Shown here piece after piece: positions 39,187-45,584 of a stretch of 45,584 nt of DNA. Each line of letters starts with the position of its first letter. Position 1 is the first letter of the stretch. The position numbers and the translations under genes were made by a program. Origin of the DNA: Tamilnaduibacter salinus (GTDB taxonomy: Bacteria; Pseudomonadota; Gammaproteobacteria; Pseudomonadales; Oleiphilaceae). The notes beneath the pieces are model-generated. The model saw nothing but the letters and a program-made list of their open reading frames with translations, made no database searches and was not told the origin of the DNA. Location of the stretch: assembly GCF_003096655.1 (NCBI RefSeq), contig NZ_QEKQ01000012.1, positions 1 through 45,584 of the forward strand, read 5' to 3'.

Positions 39187-40919
39187 TCGGTCGCGCCTCC
39201 TGTTTCGGTCAGGCCGCTGCGAGCCTTTTCCAACGCCTTTTGGGCAGCATCCACGCGGTCATCATTTTTGGCGACGGCCTTTTCCAGCTTGTCGACATTG
39301 TCGGCCCCCCGTTTGCGGGCGTCGTCGAGCATGTTCCGCATGTTGTTGCGCTTGGCTTGCGCTTTCAGCAGCTGCTTTTCGAGCGTCTCGATATCCGGCG
39401 CTTCGGAAGGTGCTGCCACCGTCTCGCTGGCTGCGGCGCTTCGTTCGGGAGCGGCCTTCGACGCGGGTGGCGTCTGACGGGCTTTTGCCGCCGCTTCCTT
39501 GCGGGCCTGCCGCTTCGCTTCCTTCTCGGCCTGCTCCCGTTCCAGGCGGGCCTGGCGGGCTTCGAACCGCTCCCGGGCCCGGTCCGCGCGGATCTGCTCT
39601 TCACGCTGCTCGCGGATTTCCCCCTTGGTGCTCCGGTAGTACTGGACCAGTGGGATCTGGCTGGGGCATACCCAGGAGCAGGCACCGCATTCGATGCAGT
39701 CGAACAGGTTATGCTGTTCCGCCTTGTCGTTCTCGCCGCTTTGTGCGAACCAGAACAGCTGCTGGGGCAACAGTTCCATCGGACAGGCGTCGGCGCAGTA
39801 ACCACAGCGGATGCAGGGCTGTGGCGGCGGTGGTGGTGGCAGCTCCTCGGGTGAGCCGGCCAGCAGGCAGTTGGTTGTCTTGACCACGGGCATCGCGAGA
39901 TCCGGAAGCGAAAACCCCATCATGGGGCCGCCCATCAGCACATCGCCGGCGCGGGCCTCGTCGAATCCGGCGCTGTCCAGCAGGTGGCGGATTGGCGTAC
40001 CGATCAGAGTCTCCACATTGCCCGGTTCACAGAGGGCGTCTCCGGTGAGCGTGGTGATGCGCTGGATCAGGGGCTCGCCGTGGTACACCGCGCGGTGGAT
40101 GGCGGCAGCGGTACCCACGTTCTGGCAGAGCACCCCGATGTCGGCGGGAATGCCACCATGGGGGACTTCCTCGCCGGTGAGCACCTGTATGAGCTGCTTT
40201 TCCCCGCCGGAAGGATACCGGGTCGGAATCACCACAACCTCGATACCGGTGCCGTCCACTGCCGACTCCAGGGCCTGGATGGCGTCGGGCTTGTTGTCCT
40301 CAATACCAATCAGGCACTGCTCCGGGTTCAGGATGCGGCGCACAATCTGGAGGCCGCTGACGACCTCAGCGGCCCGATCCCGGATCAGGCGGTCATCGGC
40401 CGTGATGTAGGGCTCGCACTCGGCAGCATTGAGTATCACCGTCCGGATCGAATCGGTTTCGGGCGGACGTAGCTTGATGCCGGTTGGGAAACCCGCACCA
40501 CCCAGCCCGGCGATGCCTGCCTTGTGGATATGGGCGAGCAGGCGGTCCGGATCCTGTTGGTCGGATTCGGGGAGCGGATGACAGGCGCCCCAGTGGTCTT
40601 TCCCGTCCGGGATCAGCGTCACGCACCAGTCGTCCAGGCCCGAGGGATGGGGCACGGCATGGGGACCGATGCGTTCAATATGCCCGGAGGTCGGCGCGTG
40701 TACCGGCACGCTGAACGCGCCCTCGGTGTCGCCGAGCACATCGCCCTTGAGAACCCGGTCCCCCTCCGATACCCGCGTCCGCGCCGGCGCGCCAATGTGT
40801 TGTTGCAGCGGGATAATCAGCCGCTCCGGCAGGTTGGCGATCCGGATCGGGGTTTCTGAGGACTGGCGTTTGTTCTCCGGAGGGTGAATGCCACCGGGGA
40901 AATCATACAGCGTCCGCAT
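39183..40919 (-). CDS. rsxC: Rsx/Rnf complex iron-sulfur subunit C
   Basis: 578 residues from the ATG at 40919, which overlaps the rsxB stop (ATGA); the longer frame to 41081 is a shadow of rsxB. The N-terminal FGGIHPPExK-type start ([11 protein letters not shown]), NADH/FMN-binding region with [13 protein letters not shown], and two 4Fe-4S motifs (C369, C372, C375, C379 and C408, C411, C414, C418) are visible. A charged Ala/Glu/Lys/Arg-rich coiled-coil tail of about 140 residues follows, as in other gammaproteobacterial RsxC proteins. It probably takes electrons from NADH at the inner membrane face. Confidence 0.95.
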   Translation of the reverse strand: MRTLYDFPGGIHPPENKRQSSETPIRIANLPERLIIPLQQHIGAPARTRVSEGDRVLKGDVLGDTEGAFSVPVHAPTSGHIERIGPHAVPHPSGLDDWCVTLIPDGKDHWGACHPLPESDQQDPDRLLAHIHKAGIAGLGGAGFPTGIKLRPPETDSIRTVILNAAECEPYITADDRLIRDRAAEVVSGLQIVRRILNPEQCLIGIEDNKPDAIQALESAVDGTGIEVVVIPTRYPSGGEKQLIQVLTGEEVPHGGIPADIGVLCQNVGTAAAIHRAVYHGEPLIQRITTLTGDALCEPGNVETLIGTPIRHLLDSAGFDEARAGDVLMGGPMMGFSLPDLAMPVVKTTNCLLAGSPEELPPPPPPQPCIRCGYCADACPMELLPQQLFWFAQSGENDKAEQHNLFDCIECGACSWVCPSQIPLVQYYRSTKGEIREQREEQIRADRARERFEARQARLEREQAEKEAKRQARKEAAAKARQTPPASKAAPERSAAASETVAAPSEAPDIETLEKQLLKAQAKRNNMRNMLDDARKRGADNVDKLEKAVAKNDDRVDAAQKALEKARSGLTETGGATE

Positions 40920-41515
40920 CAGGCCCGGGCCTCCGTCGAGCGGTCCGAGGCGATGACCTGACCGGTCATCGGGGAGGCGTCCGGGCGGTCCCAGCGCCAG
41001 CTGTGGATGTCGGTGGCCAACTCGACCATGTCGATGCAATCCACGGGGCAGGGGTCGACACACAGGTCGCAGCCGGTGCATTCGCTCTCAATGACCGTGT
41101 GCATGTGGCGGGCGGCACCGAGAATGGCATCCACCGGGCAGGCCTGGATGCACTTGGTGCAGCCGATGCACTCGTCTTCTCGAATCACCGCCACCCGACG
41201 GGGGTGTTCCTCGCCATGCTCGGCATCCAGTGGTTGTGGCTCCACATCCAGCAGGTCGGCCAGTGCCTGAATGGTGCTCTCGCCACCGGGCGGGCACTTG
41301 TTGATGGCATCGCCATCGACGATGGACTGGGCATAGGGTCGGCAGCCGGGGAAGCCGCATTGTCCGCACTGAGTCTGCGGCAACAGCGCGTCGATCTGGT
41401 CCACCAGCGGATTGCCTTCAACCCGGAAACGCTCACTGGCGTAACCCAACAGGGCCCCGAAGACCATCGCAAGCAAAACCAGCGCACCAACGGCAATGAG
41501 AATGCTCATCCACAT
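40919..41515 (-). CDS. rsxB: Rsx/Rnf complex ferredoxin subunit B
   Basis: 198 residues. One N-terminal membrane helix (about 5-25) is followed by an Fe-S domain (CGQCGFPGC with a later Cys in KCPPGG) and two 4Fe-4S ferredoxin motifs ([12 protein letters not shown] and [12 protein letters not shown]). It hands electrons between the other subunits. Its start lies 4 bases after the rsxA stop. An ATG two codons downstream (41509) is an equal alternative start. Confidence 0.95.
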   Translation of the reverse strand: MWMSILIAVGALVLLAMVFGALLGYASERFRVEGNPLVDQIDALLPQTQCGQCGFPGCRPYAQSIVDGDAINKCPPGGESTIQALADLLDVEPQPLDAEHGEEHPRRVAVIREDECIGCTKCIQACPVDAILGAARHMHTVIESECTGCDLCVDPCPVDCIDMVELATDIHSWRWDRPDASPMTGQVIASDRSTEARA

Positions 41516-41519
41516 AACA

Positions 41520-42101
41520 CTACAGATTGACCATGCCGGTGAAGCCCAGAAACGCCAGCGACATCAGGCCGGCGGTGACCATGCCAATCGCCGGTCCGCG
41601 AAAGGCCACAGGCACGTCAGCGGCGGCAATCCGTTCACGCATCGCGGCAAACAGCACCAGTACCAGTGAGAAACCGCCGGCCGCCCCCATGCCATACAGG
41701 ATCGATTCCATCAGGTTGCTGTTGCGGTTGAGATTGAGCAGGGCGACGCCCAGTACCGCGCAGTTGGTGGTGATCAGCGGCAGGAAAATGCCCAGCACCC
41801 GGTACAGCAGCGGGCTGGATTTGCGCACCACCATTTCCGTGAACTGAACCACCACGGCGATCACCAGAATGAATGTGATCGTCTTGAGAAACGCCAGCTC
41901 CAGCGGCGCCAGCAGATAGGTGTAGACCAGATAGCTGCAGACCGAGGACAGGGTGAGCACAAAGGTGGTGGCCAGGGACATGCCCATGGCGGTCTCCAGT
42001 TTGTTGGAGACCCCCATGAACGGGCACAGTCCCAGGAACTGCACCAGCACGAAATTGTTCACCAGAATGGTGCTGACGAGGATCAGGAGATACTCGGTCA
42101 T
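41520..42101 (-). CDS. rsxA: Rsx/Rnf complex membrane subunit A
   Basis: 193 residues with six hydrophobic helices. The family start [22 protein letters not shown] and the mirrored Cys-containing helices ([21 protein letters not shown]), shared with RsxE, are present. It is the first gene of the six-gene rsx operon and begins 22 bases after metG ends, so co-transcription with metG is possible. Confidence 0.95.
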   Translation of the reverse strand: MTEYLLILVSTILVNNFVLVQFLGLCPFMGVSNKLETAMGMSLATTFVLTLSSVCSYLVYTYLLAPLELAFLKTITFILVIAVVVQFTEMVVRKSSPLLYRVLGIFLPLITTNCAVLGVALLNLNRNSNLMESILYGMGAAGGFSLVLVLFAAMRERIAAADVPVAFRGPAIGMVTAGLMSLAFLGFTGMVNL

Positions 42102-42123
42102 CCGCGGGCCCTCACTGGGCGCT

Positions 42124-44163
42124 TTACATGATCCGCATGCCCGGCTCGGCGCCGGCGTCTGGCGACAGGATCTGGATGTCCTCGCCGCCCGGTCCGGCGG
42201 CCAGGACCATGCCCTCGGACACGCCGAACTTCATCTTGCGGGGCTTGAGGTTGGCGACCATCACGGTCAGGCGACCTTCCAGCGCCTCCGGTGCATAGGC
42301 GGACTTGATGCCCGCAAAGACCTGGCGTTGCTCGTCCCCGATGTCCAGTACCAGCCGCAGTAGCTTATCGGCGCCTTCGACGTGTTCTGCCGAGACAATC
42401 TTGGCCACCCGCAGGTCGACCTTCGCGAAGTCCGGGAACTCGATCTGTTCGGCAATGGGTTCCATATGGCTGTCCTCTGCCGTTTTGGACGGCTGACCGG
42501 TTGCCGCCGGCAGGGCATCCTTTGAGGCCTCCAGCATCCGGTCGATCTGGCTGCTCTCAATACGCTGCATCAGCGGCTTGAACTTGTTGATCGGGTGGTC
42601 TTCCAGCAGTGTGGCGCGACCATTCCAGTCCAGCGGCGCATCCAGGAACGCCTCGGCGGCCTTCGCGGTCTTCGGCAGCACCGGTGCGAGGTAGGTCATG
42701 ATCAGGCGGAACATGTTCAGGGCGTTGGTGGAGATCGCCTGAACCTGATCGGCCTGCTCCGGGTCCTTGATCCGCTCCCAGGGCCGTTCGTCGTGCACGT
42801 ACTGGTTCGCTTCATCCGACAGTTCCATGATACGCCGCATAGCGCGTCCAAACTCGCGGTTTTCGTAATGACCGGCAATCTCATCGCCCGCGTCGATGAA
42901 CGACTGCAGCTTGTCGGTTTCGGTGACCTGGCCCAGCCGGCCATCAAACTTCTTCGTGATGAATCCGGCGCTGCGCGCCGCGATGTTCACCACCTTACCG
43001 ATCAGGTCCGAGTTCACCTTCTGGGTGAAATCGTCCAGGTTCAGGTCCATGTCATCGACGCTGCCGGTCAGCTTGGAGGCGAAGTAGTAGCGCAGGTACT
43101 CCGGATTGAGGTGATCCAGATACGTCTTCGCCATGATGAACGTGCCGCGGGACTTGGACATCTTCTGCCCGTTGACCGTGATAAACCCGTGGGCATAGAC
43201 CGCGGACGGTGTCCGGAATCCGGCGCTGTGCAGCATGGCGGGCCAGAACAGCGCGTGGAAGTTGATAATGTCCTTGCCGATGAAGTGGTAGACCTCGGCA
43301 TCGCTGCCCGGCTTCCAGAAATGATCAAAGTCCAGGTCGTCGCGCCGGTCGCAGAGGTTTTTGAAGCTAGCGAGATACCCAATCGGCGCGTCCAGCCAGA
43401 CATAGAAATACTTGCCCGGCGCGTCGGGAATCTCGAAACCGAAGTAGGGCGCGTCGCGGCTGATGTCCCATTCCTGCAGGCCGGCTTCCAGCCATTCCGA
43501 CAGTTTGTTGGCCACCTGCGGCTGCAGGGTGCCGCTGCGGGTCCAGTTCTGGAGGAAGTCAGCGAATTCCGGCAGCCGGAAGAAGTAGTGCTCGGAATCG
43601 CGTTCCTCCGGTGTTGCGCCGGAGACGGCCGAACGCGGTTCGATCAACTCTGCCGGGGTGTACGTGGCGCCACAGGCTTCGCAGTTGTCGCCGTACTGGT
43701 CTTCGGTCTTGCACTTCGGACAGGTCCCCTTGATGAACCGGTCGGCCAGAAACATCTGCTTTTCCGGATCATAGGACTGCGTGATTGTCCGGGTGGCGAT
43801 GTGGCCGTTGTCTTTCAGCGCATTGTAGATCGTTGACGCCAGCTCCCGGTTCTCGGGCGAGTGCGTGCTGTGGTAGTTATCGAAGTTGATCAGGAACCCG
43901 CTGAAGTCTTCCTGATGCTCCTGGCTGATACGTTCGATCAGCGCCTCGGAGCTGATGCCCTCGCGCTCGGCCCGCAGCATGATGGCGGTGCCGTGGGCGT
44001 CGTCGGCGCACACATAGACGCAGTTTTCGCCTCGCATCTTCTGGTAGCGCACCCAGATGTCGGTCTGGATGTATTCCAGCAGGTGCCCCAGGTGGATCGG
44101 CCCGTTGGCGTAGGGCAGGGCGCTGGTGACCAGGATGTCTCGCGGCGTGGTCGTCTGCGTCAT
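42124..44163 (-). CDS. metG: methionyl-tRNA synthetase
   Basis: 679 residues from the ATG at 44163. This gives the E. coli-like start ([19 protein letters not shown]); a TTG at 44196 is not supported. The HIGH-type motif HLGH is at 24-27 and KMSKS at 334-338. A zinc-binding knuckle (CPKC and CEAC) lies in the connective domain. A C-terminal EMAP-type tRNA-binding domain (from about 575, [23 protein letters not shown]) makes it the long, dimeric type. It diverges from apbC, as in E. coli metG/mrp. Confidence 0.97.
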   Translation of the reverse strand: MTQTTTPRDILVTSALPYANGPIHLGHLLEYIQTDIWVRYQKMRGENCVYVCADDAHGTAIMLRAEREGISSEALIERISQEHQEDFSGFLINFDNYHSTHSPENRELASTIYNALKDNGHIATRTITQSYDPEKQMFLADRFIKGTCPKCKTEDQYGDNCEACGATYTPAELIEPRSAVSGATPEERDSEHYFFRLPEFADFLQNWTRSGTLQPQVANKLSEWLEAGLQEWDISRDAPYFGFEIPDAPGKYFYVWLDAPIGYLASFKNLCDRRDDLDFDHFWKPGSDAEVYHFIGKDIINFHALFWPAMLHSAGFRTPSAVYAHGFITVNGQKMSKSRGTFIMAKTYLDHLNPEYLRYYFASKLTGSVDDMDLNLDDFTQKVNSDLIGKVVNIAARSAGFITKKFDGRLGQVTETDKLQSFIDAGDEIAGHYENREFGRAMRRIMELSDEANQYVHDERPWERIKDPEQADQVQAISTNALNMFRLIMTYLAPVLPKTAKAAEAFLDAPLDWNGRATLLEDHPINKFKPLMQRIESSQIDRMLEASKDALPAATGQPSKTAEDSHMEPIAEQIEFPDFAKVDLRVAKIVSAEHVEGADKLLRLVLDIGDEQRQVFAGIKSAYAPEALEGRLTVMVANLKPRKMKFGVSEGMVLAAGPGGEDIQILSPDAGAEPGMRIM

Positions 44164-44382
44164 GGTTGATGGTCCGTTTCCGTCAAATCGAGTCAAGGAT
44201 GGAAAGACTGCTGTCAGAGGCGGGCATGATACCGTTCCACGGCCTTTTTTTCATCCCGCACGACGGCTTTGGCGAGAGCCGTCGGTGTGGTTAAATAACA
44301 GCACTGCTAATAGTTGACTGCACCGGTCAGGTATTGCGCGATGGGGCGCAATACCGGATCGTTCAGGATCGGGAGACCCTCA

Positions 44383-45471
44383 ATGACCGCAATTGCCCGC
44401 GACGCCGTAGAAACCGCCATCCGGCACTATCAGGACCCCTACCTGGGCAAGGATCTGTTTGCCCTGGATGCGGTCCGGGATCTGACCATCGATGGTGACC
44501 GGGTCCATCTGTCGGTGCAGCTGCCGTACCCGTCGTCCGGCATCCACGGAGCGCTGCGGCAACTGGTCTCGAACGCGATTGAATCCGTGCCCGGTGTCGG
44601 GTCGGTTGCGATTGACGTGGATCAGGTGATTCGCACCTATCAGCCCCAGAAAGACCTGCAGTCCATTCCCGGTGTTCGCAATATCATCGCGGTGGCCTCG
44701 GGCAAAGGGGGCGTCGGGAAGTCGACGACCGCTGTTAACCTGGCGCTGGCGCTGAAGTCGGAGGGCTGCCGCGTGGGGATCCTGGATGCCGACATCTACG
44801 GTCCGAGTGTCGGCATGATGCTGGGCATTCCGGACGGTCAGCGCCCGGAGACACAGGAAAACAAATGGTTTGTTCCGGTGCCGGCTCACGGCATCGAGTC
44901 CATGTCGATGGCGTATGTGGTGACAGAGAAAACGCCCATGGTCTGGCGTGGCCCGATGGTCAGCGGCGCCCTGACACAGCTTCTCAACCAGACGCTGTGG
45001 AACGACCTGGACTTCCTGATCGTGGACATGCCCCCGGGCACCGGCGACATCCAGCTCACGCTGGCGCAGAAGGTGCCGGTGACCGGCGCCGTCATGGTGA
45101 CCACGCCGCAGGACATTGCCCTGATGGACTGCCAGAAGGGCATCGAGATGTTCCGCAAGGTGGACATTCCCGTGCTTGGCATCGTCGAGAACATGAGCAC
45201 GCACATCTGCAGCCACTGCGGCCATCACGAGCCGCTGTTCGGCGAGGGCGGCGGTCAGCGTGCGGCGGACGACTACGAGACCGAGCTGCTTGGTCAGCTC
45301 CCTCTGCATCTCACCATCCGCGAGCAGACCGATGGGGGCAACCCATCGGTCGTGGCCGAGCCGGATTCTGAAGTGGCCCGCACCTATGGCGACATCGCCC
45401 GACGGATGGGCGCCCGCCTGTCCCAGCGTGAACGCAACCTGACGGCGCCGATTTCGGTGAGTAAGGGGTAG
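44383..45471 (+). CDS. apbC: iron-sulfur cluster carrier ApbC/Mrp
   Basis: 362 residues. The ATG at 44383 has GGGAG 7 bases upstream; the open frame to 44314 is dropped. An N-terminal MIP18-like domain (about 1-85) is followed by a deviant Walker A ATPase (ASGKGGVGKST, about 106-116), VDMPPGTGD and the cluster-binding CxxC in HICSHCGHH. It loads 4Fe-4S clusters onto targets. Its divergence from metG and closeness to the Rsx operon are conserved in gammaproteobacteria. Confidence 0.95.
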   Translation: MTAIARDAVETAIRHYQDPYLGKDLFALDAVRDLTIDGDRVHLSVQLPYPSSGIHGALRQLVSNAIESVPGVGSVAIDVDQVIRTYQPQKDLQSIPGVRNIIAVASGKGGVGKSTTAVNLALALKSEGCRVGILDADIYGPSVGMMLGIPDGQRPETQENKWFVPVPAHGIESMSMAYVVTEKTPMVWRGPMVSGALTQLLNQTLWNDLDFLIVDMPPGTGDIQLTLAQKVPVTGAVMVTTPQDIALMDCQKGIEMFRKVDIPVLGIVENMSTHICSHCGHHEPLFGEGGGQRAADDYETELLGQLPLHLTIREQTDGGNPSVVAEPDSEVARTYGDIARRMGARLSQRERNLTAPISVSKG

Positions 45472-45584
45472 GTTTTTAGCCACAGAAGAACATATATGGT
45501 CTCCTCCCCGTTTGCCAAGGCACAGAGGTTGATGAGGGACAGGTTGCTGCCATATATCCGGCCTGTTGATGAGGCGGCCTTGCC
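45472..45584. other. right-edge intergenic region with inverted repeat
   Basis: No gene is seen in the last 113 bases. ATATATGG at 45492-45499 is inverted as CCATATAT at 45550-45557. GCCACAGA (about 45479-45486) and GGCACAGAG (about 45529-45537) form a loose direct repeat. The sequence is cut by the window edge, so an element continuing to the right cannot be judged. Confidence 0.35.

Noticed and set aside
44261-44284. 8-bp stem-loop between metG and apbC
   Set aside because: There is no T-tract on either strand after the stem, so it was not called a terminator. It may still be part of the shared promoter region.

Overview
The window is a chromosomal segment of a GC-rich gammaproteobacterium. 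The evidence is gene order as much as gene identity: accA-tilS-pyrG-kdsA-eno-ftsB-ispD-ispF-truD-surE-pcm-nlpD-rpoS, rsxABCDGE-nth, and divergent metG/apbC are all gammaproteobacterial arrangements. Sodium:solute symporters, a solute-symporter-type sensor kinase and an Rnf/Rsx complex fit a marine or halophilic lineage (Chromatiales/Ectothiorhodospiraceae or a relative of Pseudomonas/Marinobacter/Halomonas), but the genus cannot be fixed from this sequence alone. No phage, IS element, CRISPR array, rRNA or tRNA was found.

Region 1 (1-299) has no gene. It is a dense cluster of perfect small hairpins around an intrinsic terminator. Region 2 (300-12681), all on the minus strand, is a carbon-uptake and signalling block. 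In transcription order it holds a CBS/DUF294 nucleotidyltransferase-like protein and a DnaQ-type exonuclease, then a two-subunit sodium symporter (DUF4212 small subunit plus VC_2705-type large subunit), a strong terminator, a small membrane protein, a 1175-residue symporter-fused hybrid histidine kinase resembling CrbS, a receiver-TPR protein, a soluble histidine kinase and a receiver protein with a C-terminal membrane anchor. The neighbourhood resembles the Pseudomonas acetate-switch genes (CrbS and the PA3232-PA3235 cluster, from memory).

Region 3 (12682-18340) holds an apparent unannotated small RNA (about 12782-12889), smrA, a tiny lipoprotein with three internal WxxNG-type repeats, a DUF3080 lipoprotein, an orphan GspE/PilB-type ATPase, a DUF2069 membrane protein, a WrbA-type quinone reductase and a thioredoxin-like lipoprotein. 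Region 4 (18342-35293), all plus strand, is housekeeping: replication (dnaE), fatty acid synthesis (accA), tRNA modification (tilS, truD), CTP synthesis, KDO synthesis, enolase, division (ftsB, nlpD), isoprenoids (ispD, ispF), survival and repair (surE, pcm), a DUF368 membrane protein and the stationary-phase sigma factor rpoS, closed by a clear terminator.

Region 5 (35545-45471) holds a periplasmic chalcone-isomerase-like protein, then on the minus strand metG and a tightly overlapping rsxABCDGE-nth operon, and finally the divergent Fe-S carrier apbC/mrp. The Rsx complex, endonuclease III and ApbC share an iron-sulfur and redox theme.

Many start codons were moved inward from the longest open frame using Shine-Dalgarno spacing, overlap with the previous stop and comparison with remembered family N termini. 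These choices are stated per gene. Nothing here was checked against a database.
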